64,000 nucleotides of DNA from Candidula unifasciata (lineage: Eukaryota; Mollusca; Gastropoda; Stylommatophora; Geomitridae): positions 537,980 through 601,979 of the forward strand of contig CAJHNH020000502.1 of the NCBI GenBank assembly GCA_905116865.2, given 5' to 3'. The notes under the pieces were generated by a model, which was not told the DNA's origin, did not search any database, and saw only the letters and a program-made list of their open reading frames with translations. A program made the translations under genes and the position numbers. Each line of letters begins with the position of its first letter. Positions within the stretch are counted from its first letter, which is position 1. Of this stretch, positions 47,861-60,298 are shown one piece after another.

Positions 47861-49312
47861 CAGTGGAACCTCGCTTAACGAGCATAATTTGTTCCAGAAT
47901 CATACTCGTAAAGCGAAACACTCGTTATGCGAAATAAATTTTCTCATATAAATTAATGTAAAATACATGGTGAAGAAATACTTGCAAAATGTTATGTATA
48001 GCCTTTATTTAAAGAAAATTATATACATGTTGTTAAGGAGAGTGAATCATCTTCATCTTTTCTTTCACGGCTGAACGAACCCACCTGGAATGGGAATTCG
48101 ATTTGCAGAAAACAAAACACAAAAATTGAAACAATTAATATACCTAATTAGTTTTTACTAGAAAGATGTCCAGAGACATCTGTTTTTGCTGACTCTTCAA
48201 AATTTGGCGAAAATGAGACACAGCATTATCATTAAATAAATTAACAGCGCGCATAGACACTTCCTAATTAGAGTGATGCTTCTTAATGTAAGATGCAACA
48301 GTTTCCCATGCTTTCAGCATTTCTCTTATTTCCCCAGAAGATTGCTGCTTTTCTGTTACTCCTCCTCCTCTGACAAACTTTCCTCCAAAACTTCTTGCTG
48401 TGAAACAATGCAACTCCATAAGCTCTTGGCTGTGCTCTTCCACAAGCTCTTTGATATCACTGTTATCCATCTCCAATCCCAAAGACACAATCTCGTTGAC
48501 TACAGGTTCTACAGGTACTGTCTCGAACCTCACAAAGTCACATTCGACAAGGCTCTCCGTCCAAAGCTTCTTCCAAGCAGAAGTTAGGGTTCTCTTGGTA
48601 ACTCCTTCCCATGCCTTGTCGATCATCTTAAGGCAGGCAACGATGTGGAAGGGATTTTTCCAAAACTATCTGAGAGTGAGGTTGGTCCCTTCAGTCACCT
48701 GAAAACAATGCTCGAAAAGGGCTTTAGTGTAGAGCTTCTTAAGTTAGAAATAACTTGCTGGTCCATGGGCTGGAGAAACAAAGTGGTGTTGGGAGGCAGA
48801 AACTAGATCTTGATGAACTTAAATTTTTCAGGGAGGTCATCTTGTAGGCCTAGAGGATCGGAAGGAGCGTTATCCATAACAAGCAAGGCATGGAGTGGCA
48901 GATTCATCTCAAGCAAATATTTTTTACAGAAGGACTCAACTCTTCATTGATCCACCCAGTAAAAAGGTCACGTGTCACCCAAGCCTTCCTATTGGACCTC
49001 CACTTCACATTTAGCCTGCTATTCTGGATTTTGCATTTACTGAAGGCTAGTGGAGTTCCTGAATGGTAAACAAGCAGAGGTTTAATTTTTAAATCGCCGC
49101 TTGTATTGGCACAAAATAGCACCGGGCAATGCATTATCCTCAGCTGTAATATACGTTCGCTATGGTATCTTTTTCCAGAAGAGACCTGTTTCGTCACAAT
49201 AAAAAAAAAACCTATTGCGGCAAGTAACCTTCAGAATCTACGAGCTTCTTGAAATCGCTGATGAAGTTCTCTGCGGCTTTTGTGCCGGAACTTGCCGGTT
49301 CACCGTGCCTCA
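47861..49312 (-). mobile_element. Tigger/pogo-type DNA transposon with transposase relic
   Basis: The + strand end CAGTGGAACCTCGCTTAACG at 47861 follows TATA and looks like a pogo/Tigger terminal repeat. The minus strand from 49310 to 48264 encodes, in order, AAENFISDFKKLVDSEGYLP, CDET, then PVLFCANTSGDLKIKPLLVY, KKAW-like RKAWVTRDLFTGW, LLVMDNAPSDPLGLQ, PMDQQVI-like and KAWEGVTKRTLTSAWKKLW, ending GEIREMLKAWETV. These are the DDE transposase blocks of Tigger elements. Stops and frameshifts are present. The 5' end is cut off by a SINE at about 49318. Confidence 0.85.
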
Positions 49313-49317
49313 CAAAG

Positions 49318-49504
49318 ATATGGGTTCGATCCCAGCTGCGGGCCATGCGCCTTGCGTTGGTTTTGACAGTGGTATCAGGTGGCCGACCGTCCAGAAAGCA
49401 ATGGCAAACTACTGGACATAAATTTGCCTAGAGAAACCACACAACAGGCTGGGGCTGCTGGGGTTGGTTCTGCAACGTCCTGCAAAGCATACGCAACTAA
49501 CCAA
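49318..49504 (+). repeat. SINE family 1, copy 3 (5'-truncated)
   Basis: Starts within the head near ATATGGGTTCGATCCCAGCT (B box GGTTCGATCCC) and follows copy 1 to TGCAAAGCATACGCAACTAA. The A-box part is missing. It lies between the Tigger relic and the foldback element. Confidence 0.8.
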
Positions 49505-49514
49505 AACCAATTAT

Positions 49515-50934
49515 CGAGGCTATGAAAATATCTTAACACGACCTCAATGATTCTGACTGTGCCGCCAGAAAACTGCGCTTAATTTTCAGTAAACAACGCG
49601 CGACTAGTGACGCGTCAGTTCCACCCATAACCCTTTAGTCGATAGGGTCGCGGTTCCCCGGTTGTGACAGATTCTGGTGGCAGTGTCGTAATTCCAATAC
49701 TCATGGCCCTAACCCTAGGGGAGAAGTTAAACCTAGCAGCCAGGGGAGAAGTTAGGCTCTCCTTCGAACTTCTACCCGATATTATGGCGGCCAAGCAAAT
49801 AGCTTAACAGGGCCTCAGTCGTGTGTAAAAGGCGGACTTTCTGCCAAAGAATAAATCGTGATAAAACTAGGAATACGGTGAGTTTAACCGCGTTTTGTGC
49901 ATGCTGAAAAGTTTGAGGACAACGACGACGCTAATCTGTGTTGGAGCGGGTGGTCTCCCCGCCATTTGGCTATTATTGTCTGTAATGTTGCGTGTCTCGA
50001 AATAAGGCTCTCCTCCGAACTTCTACCCCCGCATTATGGCGGCCTGAAATATCTTTATGGGGCTCAGGCATATGTAAAATGCGGACTTTCTGCCAAGGAA
50101 AAAATCGCGGCAAAACTAGGATTACTTGACAATTTCAAGACGCAACATTGCAGGCGATAGTAGCAGACGATAGTGTAGCATGCGCACAGGCTCGTTCTTT
50201 GCCAGATGCAACATGTCAACTGAGAAAATAGTCATGATGATGTTTTACTGGTGTATCCCCCACGCCGCTACACGCGGCGCAGAAAGGGGGCTAAACTAGG
50301 TGCCTGGGACTCATGAGCAAATTAACTGGAGGGAGTTGCAGGAGATGCGGTAGCTGCTGCTCACGAGTCCCAGCCATTTAGTTTAGCCCCCATCCGCACC
50401 GCACGGGGGATACGGTCGGCGGTGAGGCAGTCACAGAAACAGGTCCGCAAGTCACATGCCGCTGAGACCCTGTTAGAGCATTTGTTTCGTTATACAGAGC
50501 CAGCAAATTTTTAATAGAACTGAGCCCCATAAGGATATTTTATGGCCACCATAATGCCGGGGTAGAAGTTTGGAGGAGAGCCGGATATTGTCAATGGTCT
50601 GCAGTGTTGCGTCTCTTGAAATTGTCAAGTAATCCTAGTTTTATCGCGATTTGTTTCTTGGCAGAAAGTCCGCATTTTACACACGACTGGGGCCCTGTTA
50701 GGCTATTTGCTTGGCCGCCATAATATCGGGTAGAAGTTCAGAGGAGAGCCAGAAGTTAAAACCTAGGACCTAAGGGAGAAGTTAAACCTAGCACTCAGTG
50801 TCGTAGCTTGACACCCTCGATGATTTGGGACCGTTATTCGGAGAAGTGTTTCCCGCGGCATGTGGTATGTTCGATGGAAGTAAGTCCGCAATTTACATAT
50901 GATTGAGGCCCTGTTAGGGTATTTTTAGTGACTA
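49515..50934. mobile_element. Foldback element, family A copy 2
   Basis: About 1.42 kb. Outer inverted repeats share TATC-TAACA-G-CCTCAATGAT (left) and ACCCTAACAGGGCCTCAATC (right, reversed). Interior blocks GCTCTCC-TCGAACTTCTACC, ATTATGGCGGCC and GCGGACTTTCTGCCAA occur at about 49755-49860 and 50005-50100, and in reverse at about 50520-50745. A third inverted pair forms the centre (50250-50319, 50358-50416). 49520-49705 matches 12060-12270 of copy 1 in reverse. No coding sequence. Confidence 0.8.
50250..50416. repeat. Central G+C-rich hairpin of foldback copy 2
   Basis: Left arm 50250-50319 contains GTATCCCCCACGCCGCTACA and GGGGGCTAAACTAGGTGCCT. Right arm 50358-50416 in reverse contains GTATCCCCCGTGCGGTGCGG and GGGGGCTAAACTAAATGGCT. 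The loop is about 38 bases. Much more G+C-rich than the surroundings. Confidence 0.8.
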
Positions 50935-51178
50935 CGGTGTTCAGCAATTGGCAGTCTTTTGGCAATTTCTGTTACCATGGAAACTTGCTTGCAAATGTCG
51001 GCTGGGGTTTCGGGATGGGTCCTAATCTCTCATGAAATTTTGCGGTTGGTGTGATTTTCACCCACTATAAAAAGCTGAGTTTTTGATTTAAAGTCATTAA
51101 TAACTGCGACTTACGTTTTTGAAAGTTGCGCCACTCTGCGCCATTTTGATACCAAAGATTATGTTGTGAAACAGAAAC

Positions 51179-53499
51179 CAGTGTTGCCACTTTTCTTTGA
51201 CAAAAAATATCCAAAACGGTGTCAAAAAATATCTACAAAGATCTAAATCAGAGTGGAAAAGATCTAGAAAAACATTCAAATTGAAAAAGTCAAAAATTAC
51301 ATAGCTTTTGTTTTGAATTACCCTACATAATCATGTCCTCGCCTTCACTGATGTCTGCCTCACAAGATCCACAGAATAAACTTAGCTTGGATAATGAAGT
51401 TGAAGCTTCAGATCCAAAATGACCCTGGTATGCTTTAGCTGTTCAAATTTCTTTATAAGTGGAACAGTAGGCTTATTTCTCTAGTCTCATCAGGCACGAT
51501 AGCATTTAAGAGGTCAAATTTCATCCTGTTTTTTAGGTTAGATTTGATATAATTCCTAGCACTGAAAACTCTTTCTACGTCAGCATTTGAGTGGGGTAGT
51601 ATCATGGCAGACATGGCACTTTAAAGAGCTTACAGAATGGACTGTTAGATGACGCATCTTTAAATTGTCTCACTTCACTCCAAAACGCTTTAGTTTCTGT
51701 TTTGTTTGTCCATTCAGTTAACTTTATTTGGTTAACTGATATTCTGATTTAATATTCTGCTTCCGCGACACTATTATCAGTAGCCCCTAAAGATTTCATA
51801 ACTTTACAATATTTAGGTATGTCCTTTATTGGCTGAACTCACAGAAAAAATGAAATATTTTTCAAAACATCTAGATTTTCAAGAAGTCTCTGCTTCAATT
51901 GCTTGAATAATGAGATAAAGAAATCTTGACAGTGTTTTCTTAAGTTGTTCTCTTCGTTCTCTGTTAACAGTCATTTTGTTTTTATATCATCAATTTTTGA
52001 TTCGATTTAATATCCAAGGTGTGGCTTGGGAGCCAAATAGCTCTCTATAGTGCAAGCGAGCAAATCAGCTTTAGAAATTGGCAACACCAGTCTTTTACTG
52101 AGTGAAATAGCAAGGTGAGATCATCAAGTAATTTAACTTTATCAACAAGTTTAGATTCGAACAGTTTATTAACTTTTTGCACTTCCATTCGAATAGGTTA
52201 TAAAAAGTGAATGAATGACAAATTTTTTTCATCACTGTACATTCCATATAGTATTTCAGCTGTGTAGCACTTTTCACTTTGTCTTGTTATTTCAAAGTGT
52301 GTCTTCAACTTCAGCCATTGCTTCATAATTCTTTCATCAGCTGGTTAAATTAATAACCATCTAGTTTTGCAATCTGACAGAATTTTCGGTGGTGTGGAAC
52401 CATCATTCAAGGCTGTATATAATGTATTGTATTGCTGTTGTCTGACAAATGATTTGGAAAACTAGTGAAGTGTTTCAACATTAAGGTATTTCAAATTCCT
52501 TGGTAAATATTTAGATGAAGCATGTGATAATGTTAGCTGCAATGAATGACGCATACATTTTATAAGTATTAACGATGGGTTAGCTTCCTTCAACTTGGCA
52601 TAAACGTCATTGTTTATACCAACCATCACTGAGGCATTATCAGTACCAATTACAGCCAAATTCTTCAAGCCTAACTGTTTGCTGATTAAAAGGCCCTTCA
52701 GTTCCTAAACTATACTTTTTACATCACACTTTTCAAATTGAACAAGTCCAATATTTTTTACGAATCGATCAAATGGTCACAGTTTTAAATTACGCAGTGA
52801 CAAATTAAAAACATTGCGACTGATACTTCAACTTTTGATGATTTATTTATCAGTATAGTTCTGAAAACAGATGTCAGCGGTGTAAAATCTTTAAATGAAA
52901 CTGCAGTTTTATGCTTTTTTAGTCTCTGCATGACTCTTTGAGTTTTGTATTTTCGCTTTAATTTCACACTTGCAGTACTTAAAACATGCTTTGGTCGTAT
53001 CCCCAGTTTTTAATTTTGTCATCATGCAACCACTCTTTCAAAAATTTTTGCTCATACTTTACTTTTGGCATCTTGAAAGGTTTTTTCAAAGTGAAAGCAA
53101 CATAAGAAGGTGAGCAATTATTCTTTTTTATCACATGAAAAAGAAACGCAAAGTCAGCCCAGTGAGGATACGGTTGAAACAAAGTTAGTATGATTTACGC
53201 GCGTTTTTATTAATCAGTACCGGGGTTGCCAGATATTTGTGCGTTGACCCTAGTGAGAGTTCAAAGTTCAAGTAATGGCAGTTGTCACAATGTACGTGCC
53301 AGACCAAAACAAAAATATTGTAGTAAATATTTTACACAGTAATTATTAAATTGACAATGAAAGAAAAAAAAATCTATAAAATATCTAACTATATTGAAGT
53401 ATCTAGAAAAATATTTACGATCTAAACGTCAAAAACAGTATCTAAATGCAAGGAAAAAGATCTCAATTTGGATATAAAAGATCCAAAGTGGCAACACTG
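51179..53499 (-). mobile_element. hAT-type DNA transposon with perfect 8-bp target duplication
   Basis: Ends CAGTGTTGCCACTTTTCTTT (51179 on) and, reversed from 53499, CAGTGTTGCCACTTTGGATC share 15 bases exactly. The 8-base ACAGAAAC is directly repeated at 51171-51178 and 53500-53507, the hAT target length. The minus strand carries transposase blocks MPKVKYEQKFLKEWLHDD near 53075, AVIGTDNASVMVGINNDVYA (52668 on) with IKCMRHSLQLTLSHAS, and a C-end with CEADISEGEDM near 51330. Frames are broken. Confidence 0.93.
51325..53078 (-). pseudogene. hAT transposase pseudogene (ZBED-like)
   Basis: Start at MPKVKYEQKF (about 53075, minus). The block GTDNASVMVGINNDVYAKLK holds the GTDNA... catalytic-region motif of hAT proteins of this subgroup, and KCMRHSLQLTLSHAS the following C/H helix. 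Segments of 60-70 codons are separated by stops and frame changes. The C-end is near 51325. I see no sign of host use. Confidence 0.8.
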
Positions 53500-53729
53500 A
53501 CAGAAACACCGACAATTGGCCAGCAGGGTTGCCAGATAAAAAAAAATTAACTTTATTTTAAGCTAAACTGCTACCCAAATTAAACCAGAAAAAAAAAAAA
53601 AAAAAATAACACTGTACTCACTTCGCATCACTTGCTTGAGTTGAGTCAAGTATTGACATCACAGCTCTCGGGGCATTGCCTTACGCGCTCCGTAACTATA
53701 ATCAGCAGCAAGCGCAGAGTTCCAATACT

Positions 53730-55622
<1,893 letters not shown>

Positions 55623-55681
55623 TTAATAAGCTGTGACTAGCTTTTTGACTTTCATCCTGTGTTATTTTTTTTTAAATGGCG

Positions 55682-55816
55682 GCCCCCCCCCCGGGGGGGG
55701 GGGGGGGGGGTGGGTGTAGATTTTTCATGATCTGATATGTTTTTTCCAGTTACTATTAGATTGCAATTGCCGTACGACGATGCTTTACATTTTTTTTTGG
55801 GGGGGGGGGGGGGGGG
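55682..55816. repeat. Poly-C/poly-G and poly-T/poly-G tracts
   Basis: 55683-55710 is a run of C immediately followed by a run of G, and 55790-55816 is a run of T followed by a run of G. Such homopolymer pairs are unusual in this A+T-rich context and may be assembly or sequencing artefacts. Confidence 0.8.
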
Positions 55817-55984
55817 ATAAAGTGGCCATTGGTAAAATTAATAAAAATCTATCACAGATCTAGATGTATATGATCTCTACTTTCTATCCTCAAGTAGTTT
55901 CTGAACAGTCCGAATCAGTTGGTATCAGTGACAGGTTTTGTTTTATATCCCGCATTTGTTCTAGTGATTTAAGATTTTTCTCTC

Positions 55985-57570
55985 AGCAAACTCCTGCACC
56001 CTACCAGGCATGTCGTAAGAAGCGACTAAGGGTAGGGTTGGGCTTGCGGTTGACTACCTCATCCTGTAAAAACCATAGCCACAAAAACCAACCAACCATG
56101 GATAAGTCAAAAAGAGAAGCAAGTAAAACCCAGCCAACCAAGGTGAGGGAAGGCTCTTCAAATAGAAGAAGCATGACACGGTGTGGAGAAAGCCGTAATT
56201 ATGAGAAGACATCGTCTAGGAGCAATGAACGAAAATGGAGAATTATTCACAAATTTGTGTGCAGGAAACCAGTATGTTATTGGTGGAAGTATTTTTCCCC
56301 ATAAAAGAATACACAAGGCAACATGGGAATCACCAGACTACACGACAACTAATCAAATCGATCACCTATGTATTAACAAGAAGTTTAGATCGTCCCTTTA
56401 CGATGTTAGGGCTTTCAGAGGTGCCGATGTATTTACTGACCATTTCCTGGTGGTAGGTAAAATCAAGTTGAAACTAAAAAGATATATAACATCTTATAAT
56501 CATAGAAACCAATATAATATAGGTTATCTCAGGGATAAAGAAGTTAAGGAACAGTTTTCAGTTACAGTCTCTAATAAGTACCTGATGTTGCAGCAGTTAG
56601 CTGAAGATGTCAGCACATAAGTCTGCTGGGATCAGATCAAAGGAATCTGGAATGAATCTTGCGTAGAAGTTCTTGGCAAGAAAGAAAGGAAACATAAAGC
56701 GTGGATAACACCAGAAACCATTAAACTGATTGAAGATAGCAAAAGCAAAAAGGCAAACTTAAACCATAGCAAAACTAGAGCTGCTAAAGCTAGAGCTCAG
56801 GATAAATACACAGAAGCCAATAGGGAAGTTAGGAGGAGTATAAGGGCAGATAAAGTGAAATATCTAAATGATCTAGCACAAGAAGCGGAGACAGCAGCAG
56901 CAAAAGGAAACCTCAGAGAACTTTATAGTAACACAAGAAAATTGGTAGGTAAATATAGTTAGCTAACTAGATCAATCAAAAATAGCCAAGGAAAGTTACT
57001 TGCTAACATTAAAGACCAAATGGACAGATGGGTTGAATCTTTGAACTGCTTCTAAATAGACCAGATCCAAAGGTTCCCCTAGATATCCAGCCTCTAGAAA
57101 TGGAACTGGATATCAACTGTGAGATACCATCCAAAGGAAAGGCGGCAGGCCCAAAGAGTATCCCAGCTGAAGTCATCAGGATAAACACATAAACACATCA
57201 ACAAAATTGCTACATAGATTATTCAGTAAAGTCTGGGAGACCGAAGAAATACCAGCAGACTGGAGAGAAGGATATCTTGTCAAACTGACCAAAAAAGGTG
57301 ATCTACAGGAGTGTGACAACTATAGAGAAATTATATTGCTGTCAGTTCCTGGAAAAATATTAAGTAGAATTATTTTGGAAAGATATAAAGATGCTATTGA
57401 TAAAAAGCTAAGAGATGAACAGGCAGGTTTTCGGTCACACAGATCCTCCACTGACCAGACAGTCACATTATAATAGAGCAAAGCATTGAACTGAACTCAC
57501 CACTTTACATTGGATTTATAGACTATGAAAAAGCATTTAACAGCATTGATAGGGAATCTCTCTTGCAGTT
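55985..57570 (+). mobile_element. LINE-A, 5' part (endonuclease end, linker, RT fingers)
   Basis: 56183-56620 encodes the C-end of the endonuclease: NENGELFTNLCAGNQYVIGG, SIFPHKRIHKATWESPD, NQIDHLCINKKFRSSLYDVR, FRGADVFTDHFLVVGKIKLK, where D-H near the end is the apurinic-endonuclease-type SDH position (here TDH). 56620-57060 is the linker (WDQIKGIWNESC, RWVESLNCF). 57207-57473 is RT: ADWREGYLVKLTKKGDLQEC, NYREIILLSVPGKILSRIIL, EQAGFRSHRSSTDQ; 57480-57565 gives FIDYEKAFNSIDRESLLQ. The rest resumes at 59277. Confidence 0.88.
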
Positions 57571-59276
57571 TGGACAGCCTCTGATTACACTACCACAGCC
57601 TCGTATCTGTTACAGAAAACTGTGGAAAATGTAGAAGCCTGGACCGAAAAGTGGTTGTCTAAAGCTAAATAATTCAAAAAGCACAGCATCACTTTTCTCT
57701 CTCTCTCTCTCCCAAAAAAGAAAAAAAATCAAAATTTGGATAAAAAACCAGCTCATTCCACAGACTGACACTTCTCTCTTTCTTGGCGTTACACTTGATT
57801 CGCGACTATCTTGGAAGTCCCACATAGAAGCAGTACATGGGAAAGCATTCAAGAAGCTTGCAGTGATTAAAACATTAGCGGGTACCACATGGGACGCTGA
57901 CTCCAGAATCCTCAAAAAAGTAAATACTGGAGCGGTCAGACCAGTCATGGAATATGCCTCCACTGCATGGGCTGCAGCAGCCAAGACAACAATGGGAAAA
58001 CTGGACAAGGTTCAGAATATGGGATTAAGGATTGTTCTCGGAGCCATGAAAACCACCCCCATCAGAGAGATAGAGAGGATAGCAGATACTGACCACTCGA
58101 ACTCAGAAGACAATACAAAACTCTTTTACAGTATGAGAAATTAAAAAGACTTGAAAGTCATCCACTGCATTTTAAATTTCAAGAGAGAACAAAAAACAGA
58201 CTGAAGCGTCAAAGCCCCAGCCACGTTGCTAGAGAACTGTACAGACAGCACCAAGATCTGCTTGAAAGAGATGTAGCACTGTGCGAAAAACTTAGACCAG
58301 AACCATGGACAAGCAAGCCAGAGAAGGCAAATGTAGTCCTAACAGTACCAGTGATCACTTCAAAAGATGCCCAGACGGAGACACAACAGAGAACCCTGGC
58401 TCTTGCTTTGCTTGATGAGAAGTATCCAAACACCCCAAAGACTCAGGTTTTCACCGACGCCTCTGCTACAGAAGCAGCCAGAAAAGGGAGTTGTGGAATA
58501 AACATTAAACCCCCTAGCAGTAGAGCAGAAACTCTCTCTCTACCAGCAGGTGACATCTGCACTAACTTCAGAGCTGAGGCAACTGCCTTCCTTTCTGCAT
58601 CCAACATCTCATCAATCAAGAACACAGAGGCACAAAATTGTTATACTTAGAGACTCATTGTCTGTTCTCAAAGCACTATCAAGCAAAAAAAAAACAAGCC
58701 AAACTAATGCATGCAGATCTAAGGACCAACATTGGCTTACTCTCCATGGAAGCAGAACTAATCTTGCAGTGAATACCAGCCCATTGTGGTATTCAAGGAA
58801 ATGAGAGAGCAGATGAGTTGGCAAAAGCTGGGAGTAATTTTCCACAACCTCATCCACCACACAGCTACAAGGAAACCAAAAACAGCGCTAAAGCAGTCTT
58901 TCAAGCGGGAGTGGAGAAGGCAGAATGGAGATTACAGACCAGAGAGTGACAGCATAAACAAACTCAACAGGAAAGAACAAACAACAATTTTTAGACTTCG
59001 GACTGGACACTGTGGTCTTCGAGCACACCTGTACAGGATAGACATAAAAGAATCTACTGCCTGTGATTGTGGAGCAGAACGACAGACCCCTGGGCACATA
59101 CTACAGTCCTGCCCTAACCTCTCTAAGCAAAGACTGTGGGTCTGGCCCAAGGGAGCCACATTGAAAGAGAAGCTATGGAGGACCGGTGGCGACCTTAAAC
59201 GTACAATCCTATTTGTGACCCAGACGGGACTCAGTGTCTAGCATGACTGATGTCGAACGCAGAAGAAGAAGAAGGA
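57571..59276 (+). mobile_element. Second LINE (RNase H type) inserted inside LINE-A
   Basis: Begins within an RT palm end (YTTTASYLLQKTVENVEAWT; EKWLSKAK). Then LFLGVTLDSRLSWKSHIEAV, the thumb TGAVRPVMEYASTAWAAAAK, an RNase H region (VFTDASATEAARKGSCGI; VILRDSLSVLKALSS, partly frame-shifted), the PAHCGIQGNERADELAKAG-like motif spread over two frames near 58780-58830, and the C-end TTIFRLRTGHCGLRAHLYRI with CDCGAERQTPGHILQSC. It ends near 59272 in a GAA-rich tail. 5'-truncated but relatively well preserved: 58786-59241 is open for 151 codons. Confidence 0.86.
58786..59241 (+). pseudogene. Open segment of the nested LINE: RNase H end and Cys-rich C-terminus
   Basis: A 151-codon open stretch. 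It contains basic linker KQSFKREWRRQNGD, the helix NRKEQTTIFRLRTGHCGLRA, the Zn-like knuckle CDCGAERQTPGHILQSCP (C-x-C-x8-H-x4-C) and an end KLWRTGGDLKRTILFVTQTG. Its first Met is internal to RNase H, so this is not a separate gene. The knuckle is intact, unlike the copy at 2535-2745. Confidence 0.75.
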
Positions 59277-60190
59277 GTAAAAACAGGTGTGCGACACGGG
59301 TGCCTTTTGTCGCCTCTCTTTTTTTTACTTGCTATAGACTGGATTCTAAAAACAGTAACCGCTAAAACCAAGAATGGAATTCAGTGGACACCTACAAAAC
59401 AGCTTGATGATGTGGACTTTGCTTATGATATTTCTCTTCTGTCCCATTCACGGAATCAGATGCAAGATAAATTAAATATACTTGATGCGAGATCACAGCA
59501 GCTTGGTCTGAAAATTCATAAAGGAAAGACAAAAATAATGAGAATAAATCAAGCAAAAAGTAATGTGGTTTCTCTTAATCGCACCCCACTCCATGACGTG
59601 GAATCGTACACTTATTTGAGCAGTAATGTAGATAAAGATGGAGGAACTAATAGAGATATTAAAATAAGAATACAAGAGGCAAGAAGAGCTTTCATAGCAC
59701 TAGAGAATTTCTGGAGGTGAAAAGAAATTAACAGAAATACTAAACTAAACATTTTTAATTCTAATATCAAATCAGTACTTTTGTATGGAGCGGAAACATG
59801 AAGAACAACTAAGGCAATCACTAATAAACTGCAAACATTCATTAACTGGTGCCTGCGCAGAATAGAAGGAATTAAATTGTATGTTAGAATAACTAATGTA
59901 GAGCTTTGGGAGAGAACTAAACAGGCTCCGGTGGACCAAGGGGTGAGGAAAAGACTCTGGTGTTGGATAGGACACACTAACAAAACAGGAGAACAGCATA
60001 ACTAGAATGTCTTTGCATTTGAACTCACATGGGCATAGTAATAAAGGAAGGCCAAAAAAACACACACGGAGAAGAGAGCTGGAGAATGAAGTTAGAAAGA
60101 TGGGGAGGGCATGGGAAGAGCTCCATGCAGTTGGTTGAGGGCCTATGCTCCATTGTTGGATAGAAAGGCAGAAGAAGAAGAAGAGGAAAA
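59277..60190 (+). mobile_element. LINE-A, 3' part (RT palm to 3' end)
   Basis: Resumes LINE-A as EGVKTGVRHGCLLSPLFFLL, AIDWILKTV, then QLDDVDFAYDISLLSHSRNQ. Here the YADD-type box reads FAYD, so a catalytic Asp is missing. Then LGLKIHKGKTKIMRIN, YTYLSSNVDKDGGTNRDIKI, LYGAET, TFINWCLRRIEG, RRRELENEVRKMGRAWEELH and a tail GCAGAAGAAGAAGAAGAGGA. About 40 residues expected between RESLLQ and EGVKTG are absent at the insertion site. Confidence 0.87.
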
Positions 60191-60298
60191 AACTCCCACC
60201 ACCACCACAGATAAGTATTCCAGGCTACTTGTCTCCGTACTGCATGAAGTGTAAACGTGCGATGATTTATTTATGACCTGCTTTTTTACAATTAAAAT

